NCBI GenBank assembly: GCA_029204225.1 | Contig: CM055092.1 | Coordinates: forward strand, 20,983,669 to 21,047,668 | Direction: 5' to 3' | Length of the DNA: 64,000 nucleotides | Origin: Diphasiastrum complanatum | Taxonomy: Eukaryota; Streptophyta; Lycopodiopsida; Lycopodiales; Lycopodiaceae | Shown here: piece by piece, positions 45,226 through 56,278 of the stretch | Numbering within the stretch: position 1 is the stretch's first letter | Layout of the letters: every line of letters begins with the position of its first letter | Position numbers and translations under genes: made by a program | Notes under the pieces: model-generated | What the model was told of the DNA's origin: nothing | Seen by the model: the letters and a program-made list of their open reading frames with translations, nothing else | Databases searched by the model: none

Positions 45226-47474
45226 GTCCTGCGTCTCAGCTCCAGTATCGGGAGGCTCTTGGTTCTGCCCACCTGACCCTTGATCCTGGCTTGTGTCCCC
45301 CGTTGCCTGCTGGCCTTGATCTTGGCTCGTGCTTGCCTGGGAAGCATCAAAGAGAGGTGGCGTTGGAATTACCACCGGGGTTGGCTGAGCCTTTTACTCC
45401 ATAAATTTCTGACAAGCCTTGAGGGCTTGTTTGGCCTAGGCGAGCTCCTGAGTTGTGCTGGGTCGGACTCCGCCTGGTAGCTGTTCAAAGTTTGACTATA
45501 GACCTACACTTGATGCCTGAAAAGATTCATCTCTTCTTGAGAGAGTGGCCTTGAGTCAGGTGCGGATTGAGCTAATCAGACAAGTTTTTCGCTTTGCAGT
45601 GCTTGCACCTCCGCTCCCAGGCGTGTGTTTTCTGCTTCATATATCTGGAGTTGCGCCTGAGGGGGGCAAGCTGTTGGGACGCTTCAAACTAAATCTCCTG
45701 CACCTTTGTGGAAGCATCCTCTAGCCCTTTGGAGAGGCTCTAAATATACTAATTGAAATCGTCCTCCTTTTACTGCAGCTTCAGAATCTCCTAGTGCCCG
45801 TCCTGCTCGTGTTGCTGAGCGATTATCAGCTCTTGCTGCAGCTTGGTAATTTTTGCTCGCAGCTGGGTGTTGTTGGTTGTCAGATGCAGTACCTGGCTAT
45901 CCAATGAGGCTATGGCTGCTATCGCATCCTAAATGAATGTCTCCAAGGCTTGGTATGTCGTTGTTAGGTCTGTTGGAGCAACCGGTACGTTGACGCTTGC
46001 AGGGGCTTGTGAGGTAGTGGCCCCGACGACCTGTATAGTGTCGTCGTCATCGTCGTCCTTGATGAGTTTCTCTGGTGATCTCTTGTCATCAGGTGCAGTG
46101 GGATCTGCATGATCTGGCGACAGGTTAAAAATAGTTTGTTTAAATGCGTCATCAAGCAATGGTTGGTCGTCCTCGGCAGCCTTTAATGGAGAAGTGGGTG
46201 GTGTGAGAGGAACAAAAGTGGAGACAAGGGTGAGGACAGATTTTCCAAAAGATGAAAACTGTAAGGTGGTGTGGAGGACGGAAGGAGACGATGGGGTTGA
46301 AGTGGCCTGGTGTGGTGGTGAAAATTTTATGATCTGCATCCATGCCAGGGTGTCCGGAGACAACTGTGAATCAGTAGGATTGAACTGGAAAGGAACAACG
46401 GTGAAAGCAGAGGGGATGAAAGAAGCAATGGTAATGGAAGAGGTGGTAGAAAATGGAACAGAGGTAGAAATAGTATCAACAGAGGAGATGAGAATGGAAA
46501 CAGAAGCAGCAGTTGTGGGTTGAACAGAAGAAAAAAGAACAAAAATAGAAATAGTGGTAGAGGGCTGTACAGACGAGGAAGTGTCGGTGGTAGAAGCCGG
46601 AGCTGTTACTGGTGTGGTGGTGGTGGTGAGGCGTCTGGTAGCAGGTGGGAATGAGGTGGAGGGGGCAGTGCCACGCATTCTTTTGCTGGTCGTCGTGTCA
46701 ATAATTGTAGGTTGGACAGACGTGGATGAGGTGGATGGGGGATAAAGGTTAGTGTGTGGCACAGTGGATGATAAGATGCTAGAATGGTGGAACCCGCGCA
46801 CTTTTACCTCGAGAAGTGCACAAGCGAAGTTACACAGCAGGGGGCCTGCTGTGATACGTTCTCGGAAGTTTGGCTTTATTGAGATTGTTAGTTTGCGGAT
46901 GAGGAAGGTATGCCAGTCGTATGGCACAACCATGGGGCCAGGGAATCCCAAAAAGAACTCCACAATCTGACTCAACAACGTGGACTAGATTATGTCCTTG
47001 CGAAATGTTGAAACAACCAGAAAGTTGTTCAATAGATGCACAGCCGCCTGAATGACCGGTTCTGTGATAGCCTCTATTAGATACCCGAATTTCTAATGCA
47101 GTCTAGGTGACGAAAGGTTTTATCAGGGCTTTTGCCTGACGATGAGAGATGGGCTGACGGTCACCAAACATAATGCCGACAGTGACCATCGAGTTCACGT
47201 TAATCCATACCTTGTATGTGGTACCCTGGTAGAGGAAGTGGAAACACGACTTTGATGCATCCCAGGTGGCGTAAGCATGAAGGGCGAGGCCCATGTTGAT
47301 GTCAGAGCTGAAAAGCGCCGGGTAGAAACCCTTTGCTTCAAGAAATGGGCCAACAATATGAAGCCATGGTTTATTCAGGGCATCAGAAGGCAAGGGCCAA
47401 ATCTGGGTGGCTGATGATATCTCACGCTAGATCACCTTCTTGGTTCTTGAGTCGTCAGAACATGAGGAGGCCAT
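45226..47474 (-). pseudogene. Gypsy-associated accessory ORF, copy 2
   Basis: ATG at 47474 (MASSCSDDSRTKK), then a TAG. It encodes LPSDALNKPWLHIVGPFLEA, ATWDASKSCFHFLYQGTTYK, ISHRQAKALIKPF, YLIEAITEPVIQAAVHLLNN, FLVVSTFRKDI and VPYDWHTFLIRKL, then a 230-residue Ser/Thr/Pro-rich segment (46900-46100), an acidic patch (KLIKDDDDDDTIQ) and a coiled-coil-like stretch (LTTNNTQLRAKITKLQQEL near 45850). It ends with Gln/Gly-rich sequence at 45226, the edge of an LTR. Stops are mostly TAG or TAA in Gln positions. I know no name for it. The two-copy conservation shows it is a real element-borne gene. A gag-like or plant-mobile-type protein are alternatives. Confidence 0.6.
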
Positions 47475-48314
47475 GTTAGTAGTGATAGTTAAAGTTGGTT
47501 ACAAGGAGGAGTGAGAAAAAGTAAGAAAAAATGGTGAAACTGGTAAAAAGTGATGGTAACGAAACAAATAGTGGGAAAACCAGAACTGGATGGTAGTAAC
47601 AGTGGTTCAGAGTGCAGATCTGGGTTCAGAGTACGCAGATGATGGCTTGTATAAAGTTTGGTTCAATCGGAGAACTTGGAAATTTTGGTCGAAATTTGAA
47701 CAGAGCTTTGCTAGGAAATGTGACAAATGACTCGAATTCAGGCCTTATATAGCGAAATTTAGAGCGCGTATTAGGTGAAATCCACTTTTCCTTGCTTAGT
47801 TCCACCCAAATTTTGGCAAGAACCTTCTTCACAAAATTCTAAGACCTCAGAGAAGCCTGCAAGAGTTCAGAAGGTGATTTGGCTGCCCTAAGAAGTTTCT
47901 GCGAGGGTTCAGACAATCTGCGAGGTTCAATCCTCGCAGGAAGTGAATGCTCGCACAACTTGCTCCTATGGTTGGATTTTCAAGATTAGACCATGTAGAC
48001 AGGCTAATTTCACTGCTCTGATTCCATTTATGCCATTGCAAAGGTTGATTTGATGACCTTGATGCTCTACGAGGGTTCTAAAGATTCTGCTCCTTGGAAA
48101 CCTCGCACGCACTAGAAAAAAATGTTTTTTTCCATTAGTAACTCTCGTAGAGATTTTTATAGATGCATCTGGGTTAGATCTAGTGACTGTCCAAGTTTCA
48201 AGAGCTACCTCCTAGGGGATCTCCAAAAATCATGAAAAAAGTGCTCTTTTTGAGTGTTTTTTCAACGAGATCTTGAGATTCTCTGATTCTTAACTTTTGT
48301 AAACTGGTAATCTA
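47475..48314 (-). other. Non-coding stretch between Gypsy integrase and accessory ORF
   Basis: On minus it contains TATATAAGG near 47745-47753 and then about 270 bp to the accessory ORF ATG. This fits either an LTR between pol and a second copy, or an internal promoter. No LTR ends or primer site could be confirmed. Confidence 0.4.
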
Positions 48315-49667
48315 TTACATCCATGTTAGATCTGACTGTAGGTAACTCTCTAAAAATCTTGATAGATATTTGGTAGCCGATCCATCAGTTTTAATGATTT
48401 TTGCCCTTATTTTGCCACAATTTCTGATATCGAGGTCTTTGATCTGCAAATTGGGACTTTTTGGTGTAATCTGATGATTTGCTTCTCTCTTCATCCTATC
48501 TGGACCTGGATCCATCTTGGATCTTGTTGGATCTTCTCTGATCTTGCTAGATCTGGCTGGATTTAGCTTGATCTGCCTTGATCTTCCTAGATCTAGTGGT
48601 GATGGCCTTGCAGATGAACTTTTCGTAACTTGCCACCACCAACCTGGATCTGTTTCACTGAGGTGGCCAGTATTTGTGCAACCGGTACCGTTGATGGGTG
48701 TATTGAAAGGTGTCCCATCTAACCTCTCCAAATTCATGGCTCCATGATTAAGAATTTCTTTGATCCGGTAAGGACCTTCGCCTGTGAGTTTTAATTTTCC
48801 CTTGATTGCCTTGGTTTTATACATCAGGACTAGATCTCTGGATCGAAGATCTTTCTTTTGTAACCTGCAATCGTGTCATGCTTTACGTCTTTTCTTTTCA
48901 GTTGCCAGTGCATGTACAGCTAGTAAGCGTGTTTCACAGAGTTTATGCAGAGCTTCGTGGCGTAATTGTAGAGATTTGGATTCATCAAGGCGTTGCATTG
49001 TGGCAATCCTTAATGAAGGGACTAAAAACTCTATTGGCATTACAGCATCCTGACCATAAACCAATTGGAATAGCGTTTGATCAGTGCTTCCCTTATATGT
49101 TGTCTTGAATGTCCACAGAGCAGCATGCAACTTGTGTTCCCAATCCGATCTGCTAGTTTCAACTGTTTTTGTGAGCACGCTACATAGGATCTTATTGGAC
49201 GACTCCGCTTGCCCATTACTGCGAGGATAATAAGGCGTACTGCTCCTATGGATCACAAAAAATTCTTCCAACAAGACCTTGATGGTCTCATTGATGAAAT
49301 GACTCCCGCGATCACTGACTATCTCCACCGGGCACCCAAAGCGTACAATGATGTTTTCATAGAGAAACTTGGCAGTGGTCCTAGCATCAGCTACTCTTAC
49401 TGCCTTGGCTTCGACCCACTTGGTGAGGTAGTCGGTGGCCACGATTATATATCGGGCTTGGGTACTTCTTGCTGCAGGATGGATTAGACCAATATGATCC
49501 AATCCCCATTTTTCAAATGGTGCTTGGGCTAAGACCAGGTGCAGAAGGTCTTAATTCAATCTTGTTGGTCTCCTTGCCCTTTGGCACACATCGCATTTCC
49601 TCAGGTATTCCTCATATCCTTATGAATGGTTGGCCACCAGCATCCTAATTGTAGGATCTTGTGAACT
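48315..49667 (-). pseudogene. Ty3/Gypsy integrase, Tat/Athila-like
   Basis: On minus from 49667: zinc-binding end (KILQLGCWWPTIHKDM, CDVCQRARRPT, in two frames), the integrase core in frame 49502-48876 with DHIGLIHPAARSTQ, TDYLTKWVEAKAV, VSDRGSHFINETI and PRSNGQAESSNK (the D, D and E residues), then KTTYKGSTDQTLFQLVYGQD and the C-terminal PYRIKEILNHGAMNLERLDG up to about 48680. One TGA lies at about 48876. After that the frame runs into GATC-rich repeats. RT and RNase H are missing; the right end is cut at the Copia RT junction. Confidence 0.92.
48507..48598. repeat. Degenerate ~10-bp GATCTTG repeats
   Basis: Nine or so imperfect units of the type GATCTTGCTG/A in succession, immediately 3' of the Gypsy integrase reading frame. 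Confidence 0.7.
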
Positions 49668-50600
49668 GTAATGTTGACAGGAAATGATGATGAAGGCATA
49701 AGAAAAGTTAAAGTTGCATTGTCTAGTGAATTCAAGATGGTAGATCTAGGACTTCTTAAGTTCATACTTGGAATAGAAGTTTCTAGAGGTAGTGATTTCA
49801 CTTTTATAAGTCAATCAAAGTATGCTACTTCCATTCTTGAAAGGTTTGGCATGAAATATTGTAAAGGGATTGACACCCCTATGGAGCATGTTGTTAAAGT
49901 TTCTAATGATGGTGATGAAGCATCCTTTGAGGACATCACCCTCTTTAGAAGCTTATAGGATCCTTAATCTTTTTGACAATCACTAGACCTGATTTGAGTT
50001 ATTGTGTAAGCAAGTTAAGTCAACACATGCAAGGTCCTTTGACACATCATTGGAAAAGTGCCAAAAGAGTAATTAGATAGATCTCTTCTACTAGATTTTT
50101 TGACATTCTCTATCAAGGATCTAGCTTGCACTTGAGAGCATACTCGGATTCGGATTTTGCAGGAGACAAGATGGATAGGAGATCCATAAGTGCATTTGCC
50201 ACTTTCCTTTGTGGAGGAGTGATATCTTGGCTTTTCAAAAAGCAAGATACTATCTCACTTTCCTCTTGTGAAGCCAAGTACAAGGCCTTAATTTCAACAA
50301 CAAAAGAACTCCTTTGGCAAAGAAGACTTTTAGAGGAGCTTCAAGTGATGAAGGTTGAGGAGATCCCTTGCATCTATTGCGATAATCAAGCATCTCAACA
50401 AATTGCTACAAATCCTATCTTCCATGCTAGAACAAAGCATATTGAGATAGCTCATCACTTTGTGAGAGAGAAGGTGCAATCCAAGGAGGTACAACTTCAT
50501 CATGTGCCATCATCCGAGTGCATAGCTGATATCTTACCAAGACTTTGGCTAAATATCCATTTTTCAAGTTAAGATTTGCTCTTGGAATTGTAGATAGAGT
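49668..50600 (+). pseudogene. Copia C-family RT C-terminus and RNase H
   Basis: Starts LTGNDDEGIRKVKVALSSEF, the region just after the RT YVDD box, then LGLLKFILGIEVSRG, KYATSILERFGM, a frame change near 49950, RPDLSYCVSKLSQHMQGP, and RNase H with LRAYSDSDFAGDKMDRRS, SCEAKYKALISTTKELLW and YCDNQASQQIATNPIFH. A further frame change near 50540 spoils the DILTKPL end. It is the continuation expected for Copia C at 44.3 kb, from which it is separated by 5.3 kb of LTR and Gypsy sequence. Confidence 0.9.
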
Positions 50601-50711
50601 TAGAAATCAAAGTTAGTCTGATATACATTTTATGTAAGCTTGAAATGTGATATTGTAATTAGTGTACAATTAATTAGATTTGTTGTATTTAGTTGTGTTT
50701 GGGACGTGACC
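50601..50711. other. Short AT-rich spacer after RNase H
   Basis: No feature seen. The polypurine tract expected after RNase H is missing. Confidence 0.4.
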
Positions 50712-51067
50712 TGTTAGGATATATAGATCGGGCACTGATCCCATAAATGGCTACTTGGGTTATTCGGGTAGCCACACGTAGGAAAATTAGCCTGTATAGT
50801 GATTTTGGTTTCGCTATGGCTATAGTCAAGGGCATGTCTCGGGTTTGTCAGTTATTTAGGCCATATTGGGCCTTGTTCTAGTTTGGCAGGTGGTAGGCCA
50901 ATTTTAGGACACTTGTCCTTTCATGAATTTAGGGATTTCCTATATGTATAGTGTTCTTTGTAATATACATAACTTTTGATGTGCCATCTATGAGAGCTTG
51001 TGAGGAGTGGCTATGGTGATTGTGTGATGTGATCTACATATTGCACTAGATTCTACCAGAATTTCAA
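50712..51067 (+). repeat. LTR next to a primer site, boundaries approximate
   Basis: A start at TGTTAGGATATATAG (50712) and an end near TTTCA (51066), two to four bases before the primer site. A TATATAG sequence lies at the start and AATATACATAAC near 50970. Confidence 0.5.
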
Positions 51068-51069
51068 CC

Positions 51070-51081
51070 TGGTATCAGAGC
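51070..51081 (+). promoter_or_regulatory. Primer-binding site, initiator tRNA-Met type
   Basis: TGGTATCAGAGC on plus just after the LTR above, so the internal part of this element should run rightward. No gag follows within 2 kb. Confidence 0.85.
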
Positions 51082-53324
51082 TGCAGGGTGATGCAGGTAT
51101 GCACAATCTGGTGGAGCTATGGGATAATGTCTTTCACCAGGAGAAATAGCACTCAGAGCATCTCAGGAGAGAGGACTCCATATGGGGAGTATCGGTAGTC
51201 TGGATGGCAGGGGATAACAAAGTTCCTTCGATCGGAGCCTTGTGGAAGATTAGAATAGGTGGATTCTGGGGAGGATTCACAGAAAATCTTGCAGTTTCGG
51301 TGGTTTCAGGGAAACTATCGATGTTGGCTTCATAATTCACTATGTGGACAATAGTTTTTGGCACAACGGGGCTTGCATGGGTATGTAAAGAGTAGTGACA
51401 GAGAGCCATGGCAATTTATAAGAACAAATTTGCTTGAAAACGGAGGAAATTTGAAATTTTCCAATTTTGTGGGGTGTTGACAAAATTCTTGGAAAATCAG
51501 GCTGTTTGCAGTCAATATCACTCTAATTTTAGAGCTATAAATTGCATTAGAACACTGGAGGTAGGGCTATGTCAGTGTGGTGAAGGGCTGCAACAAATAA
51601 CTCAGTAAAAGACTGAGAAATGCCCAAGAATGTTTCTCTTTCCTTGGGGCTAGGGTTTGTAACTAAAGAAGCTTGAATCTTTTCTACATATGAGCTTATT
51701 GTTATTTGTAAGTGGATGAGGATGGGCATCTTGGTAGTGCAACCCAGCAACCAGGAGGCCGCAACTGGCCGTGGAGGGAGAAATCAGTTGGATCGGATTT
51801 TTAGGTAGCAGCCACCATAGCTTGAGCAAGGAAAAAGCATGGAAGGAAGGAGAATGGAGGAGGTGCGGGCCTCATGCGTGCTCACTCAGAAGGAAGCCAT
51901 AGTGGTTACAAGGCATCAGTGTATTGAGGACTCCAATTTGATGCGCCAAATTGTGGGCAACCAATAGATCTAGGCTAGATTAAATCGACAGTGTAAAGGA
52001 GGAGCATCAAGGAGCCATTGGGAGATAGCTGAAAGGAGGCTTGAAGTTTCAAAGTGCAAAAATGAAGAAACTTCATTAAAAATTCTCAATGTGAAATTCA
52101 TTGTAGTTACTTGAAGTTCAAATTGATCTTCACTTTATTAAAAATATTCAAAACAAAGAATTAGTTCAAATTTGCAAGCCAAAATGGTTTTGGGCCTATC
52201 TTTGGCTAGAAGGCACTCTTTTTGGCCATCCTTGGGCCAAAATGACCCTTGAAACTGGCTACTCAGAGCCAGCGGACAGGCTGATGTCACAGAGCAGGGA
52301 GAAATGCATTTTGGGGAGTTTTTGTCACCATTTTATTGAGCAAAGTGCGGGTGACATAGTGACAAACTACATTTGCTATTTGGGTACTATAGGGCCAAAT
52401 TTGGACAATTTTTGGCTAGTGAAACCTGCTACAGGGTGGTAAAATGAGGCATAATCACTTCTAAATCATTATTACTTACTCCTGACAGGGTAACAGGTGT
52501 TTGCAGGCAGTAAATGCGCTATGGGGACGAATGGTAGTGGAATTGTGTTGAAAAAGCTAGTTTTGGCGATGAAAGTGTAGTTTAGTAGCGTGACTACTCA
52601 TCATTGGCGACAATTTTGAGAGAGCAATCAATCACAGGTGAGAGGTAGGCATGGTATACCGGTTACAAGTGAAAAATTCTCGTGATCAAATTCAACTTTT
52701 GGAGTTAGAACCAACCAACGTCAAGTGGCATTTTGGAGGAACGCTCTCATAGGCATGATCGGCAATGGCATTGTCGAGTCAGGTGATAGCTGCATTGACA
52801 CACACATCTGTAGCTTGAAAAATTTCTCTTTCAGAGGAAAATATGGTCTAGCTTGGAGGTACACACATATTGGCGGTCACAGGTGAGGGAATGGTTTGGA
52901 ATCATTCACAAAAGCAGCTTTGGAGCTAGCTTGGGGGAATACAGGTGGGGCACTACAGGGTAGATGCTCAGATCTTTGTGATCAAAGATGACATAGGGAT
53001 ACCTGGTAGGGATAACACTGTAGGATGACATGGGATGATCATCAGGGGACAACTATTTCATATTGGACTTGAGTCATTGGCATGGAAAGGACTTACAGGT
53101 TGGATTCATGATGGAATCAGAACACTACAATCACAAATGGGCAAAGCATGAAGCTTTGGGAGCCAACTCTAGAATGGAGAGCTTATGGAGATCGCACGAT
53201 TGGGTGTGATTGGAGGGCAAACACAGGGTGAGTGTTTTGTTAGCGATCTACTGGAGTGATGGCGAGGACTTTATGGTGTGCTCATTTGGGAGTATAGGTT
53301 GGCATTACAACATGGGGCCAGTTT
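51082..53324. other. 2.2 kb of non-coding element leader or spacer
   Basis: No protein motif is seen on either strand. The sequence is moderately G-rich with many short GGT/TGG blocks. It may be a long leader of the element that starts at 50.7 kb or a non-autonomous internal region. Confidence 0.4.
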
Positions 53325-53738
53325 TGGACATTGGCATCGATGGGGAGGCAAGATTTTTTGCATGATATGCAAGAAATGTTGCAAGTGGCTAAGGATAGTA
53401 TCCGAAGTGCTCAGGATAGAGCTAAACACTATATCGATCTTAAGAGATCTCCAAGAGATTTTAAAGTTGATGACTGGGTATATCTTAGGATTCCAAAAGA
53501 TTCTAAGACATTACGTACATGGAAGCATTATAAGCTGCCTACCCGTTATTGTGGACCTTTTAGGATTGTACGTAGAATTGGTTCTTTGGCGTATGAACTC
53601 GATCTTCAAGAAAAATTGACTGCACACCCAATATTTTATGTAAGTTGTTTGAAACTAAGTACACATGATGGTGATACAGTTGAATCGGATGAGGATTTAT
53701 CCCATTTGGAAGATTTGTCGCTTTTTTCATCACAATAA
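53325..53738 (+). pseudogene. Ty3/Gypsy integrase C-terminal fragment
   Basis: FLHDMQEMLQVAKDSIRSAQ, RAKHYIDLKRSPRDFKVDDW, VYLRIPKDSKTLRTWKHYKL, PTRYCGPFRIVRRIGSLAYE and LDLQEKLTAHPIFYVSCLKL are the conserved tail of Gypsy integrases (the GPFxIxxRIGxxAYELxLP module), ending in an acidic segment and TAA. It has no chromodomain. Upstream pol is missing. Confidence 0.93.
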
Positions 53739-54070
53739 AGTGGAAATTCATGACATACAACTCTTTCTCTAACACATGCAAACCAATTTACAGAATTATA
53801 GCCATCTAATTGATCTGCTAGATTTTAGTTCTTCCTGGGCACATAGCCATGCATAGCCCTAAGTTCCCTATACATAGATTCACCTAGAATAGAGTCCTAA
53901 GCATGGACCAACTATTCCTAGAATTGCTATTGATAACTCTACACATGCATACACTGTCTCATACCTTGTCTAAATTCCATTTAGTGTGTTCTGGGCCTTA
54001 CAAGGATATTAGTTACTTTTGGGTCACATCCAGTATGATGTGGCATAACTAACAGCTTGATTTACTGGAG

Positions 54071-54147
54071 TACCAGCACTACTACACCGGATCCCATCAG
54101 AACTCCGAAGTTAAACGTGCTTGGGCCTGAATAGTACTGGGATGGGT
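54071..54147 (+). repeat. Truncated 5S rRNA-like sequence
   Basis: TACCAGCACTACTACACCGG, ATCCCATCAGAACTCCGAAG, TTAAACGTGCTTGGGC and AGTACTGGGATGGGT follow plant 5S rRNA from about position 11 to 90, including the A-box and C-box of the internal RNA polymerase III promoter. The 5' end and the last ~30 nt are absent. It is not a working 5S gene; it may derive from a Cassandra-type TRIM, a 5S-derived SINE or a dispersed 5S pseudogene. It lies 20 bp before a candidate LTR start. Confidence 0.85.
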
Positions 54148-54166
54148 CTAATTGATTGTTTAAGAC

Positions 54167-56050
54167 TGTTGGTAGCATCAATTTTGGGCTAGGATGGGTG
54201 TTTGCACGTTTTTGCATGATTTTGCCTTGTGGAAAATCCACCCTACTACAGTTTTTCAGACACTCTAATCTCGCACGTGTGAAGCCCAGGTGGCAGGCTG
54301 ATGTGGCAAGCATCTTGTTCACTTGGTCTCCCTCTGTACTGAGCTTTACAACACCCAATTTGGTGTCCTGTAGCCAAAGCTATGATCATTTGAAATTTTG
54401 CAGTTTTGTGAGTAAAATTGGCAAAATTTGGAATTGTTCTAATTGCATGCCAATCATTTCTCTAATTTGTAGTACTGTGCTTGCATGAATTTGTTGCATG
54501 CTAATTCTCAGAGTGATTCTGACATGCATGAGGGATTTACAATCAATTTGAGTGGTCATATGCATGTGCTCTGACAGTTGGGTCACAAATCAGTGCTAAT
54601 GGCTGACAAATTTCGTAAAACTGAAGCTTATGTAAAAAAATTCCGGAATGACGTTTTGTGACTGATGTAGTGTGCTTTCCATGCCAGTTTGACATTGGAT
54701 TAGTAACATTAGGATTCAGACAGTTTTTCGATTTTTCGATTTCGATTGCCTTTTGTACTAACAGTATTTTCGTCAGAATTTTTGAATTACGTAAAATAAA
54801 GCAAAAACTGACTTTTCCAAAAAAAAATAAAAATTTCGGTCATTTTTTCATTATCTATGGAATCAGTTTAGATTAGTGAATTGATTAAACTGAGTTTATC
54901 AGTCAGAATTGATCACAGTGTTTTCACTAAGTCTAAATTTCGGTGATAGATAAGTTAAAATTGACAGAAGGAACCGCAATGAAATTGCCAACAGACTTTA
55001 CGGTGTTGTCATTCTTTTAACTTTTGGAGTTGGGAACTCCCAGATTGAAAGTTAAAATTTGAATTTTTCTCTTTTTTGTTGAATTTCAATTTGGTAAAAA
55101 TTTGAAATTAGTTACTTGTTTGATAGTTTTCTAAATGATGTTGATTGCTAGAAATCAGTCAAGTGAACGTTTGTGCAAAATACTCGTTAAATTTGATTAA
55201 AATCGTCAAACAATATGCAATGACCATATTGAATGAGTGGCGATAGTATTCTTTATCTAGATAGTAAAAATGACAGGATACGATTCAAAAATTATTGAAA
55301 TCCTATTGGGGGGGATTTCCATTCATGTAATTTCATATTCTATATTTGGAAGAGTTTTGTCAATATTAATGGAGTAATGCCAAGCCAGTTAATAAAAAAA
55401 AAAGGTCCAATTTTATTGGAAAATTTGTAATATTAGGAACTACATAACTGATTTCATTTCCAGTAAAATCCTATGGTGAATTTTATTCAAAAGATCAGAC
55501 TAGTATTGTTTCACATACTAGTAAATGATTTTTGAAATATCAGATATTCAGCCTAGGTTTAGGACATAAATGAAATTGTTTTAGACTTTTTCCTACAGTA
55601 ATTACTTTTTAAACATTTACTAATGTCGTTACGTCTTCTGGGTACCTTACCTGAAAGAATTTCAAGGAACTGAAAATTCTAAGGAGGGAAGAAGAGTGGA
55701 CATCATAGGTAGTGAATGTGATCGGAAAATGCGCAGTTAGGATTTTGTGTAAATCCCAGTAGATAATTGCTTGATATCGATTATTAATTTCCTGGATTAA
55801 ATTCATTTAATTGAATTAATAAATGTTATCTTTGTAACCATTGGGTTATCCACAGTTTTGGATGTCAATTGTGAAGTTAAAAGTGGAATCTGATATGTGG
55901 ATTGCATTGGATCTCTTAGTTGACAAAAGCTTGTCCCTAGATTCGATGCATCAGCTTTGTAAGGAAGATTTATGGATTAACTTATAAATGATTTGGGTAA
56001 GGATCTAAATGTGGTGTTATACTAGTTCTTCACCTAGACATCTTCCAACA
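54167..56050 (+). repeat. 5' LTR of Copia D
   Basis: Right end CCAACA abuts the primer site at 56051 and is secure. The left end is proposed at TGTTGGTAGC (54167) because it mirrors the right end; this gives 1884 bp. Inner sequence is AT-rich and non-coding. Confidence 0.6.
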
Positions 56051-56095
56051 TGGTATCAGAGCTCTACTATTAGATACCCTTCATGGTATCAGAGC
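56051..56095 (+). promoter_or_regulatory. Duplicated primer-binding site of Copia D
   Basis: TGGTATCAGAGC occurs at 56051-56062, adjacent to the LTR, and again at 56084-56095, 33 bp later. Degenerate further copies of the unit (TATCAGAGAAATATC, TAGTATCAAATTC) follow to about 56150. Confidence 0.88.
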
Positions 56096-56278
56096 AATAT
56101 CTATTATCAGAGAAATATCATTAGATACTTTTAATAGTATCAAATTCTTATCAAAATATACTTGCTCTTAATCTTCAATTTGTGGTACCAAATTTCAATA
56201 TCAGATATTTGATTTCCAATTATAGCATCACACGACATCATTCTTAAGTCATCGATTTATTGACAGACCAAGTTCTAA

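Noticed and set aside
46194-46745. Plus-strand Val/Glu/Thr-rich frames at 46-46.7 kb
   Set aside because: They are the complement of the Ser/Thr/Pro-rich segment of the minus-strand accessory ORF.
54071-54147. Functional 5S rRNA gene
   Set aside because: Lacks both ends, is not in a tandem array, and has changes in the A-box region.
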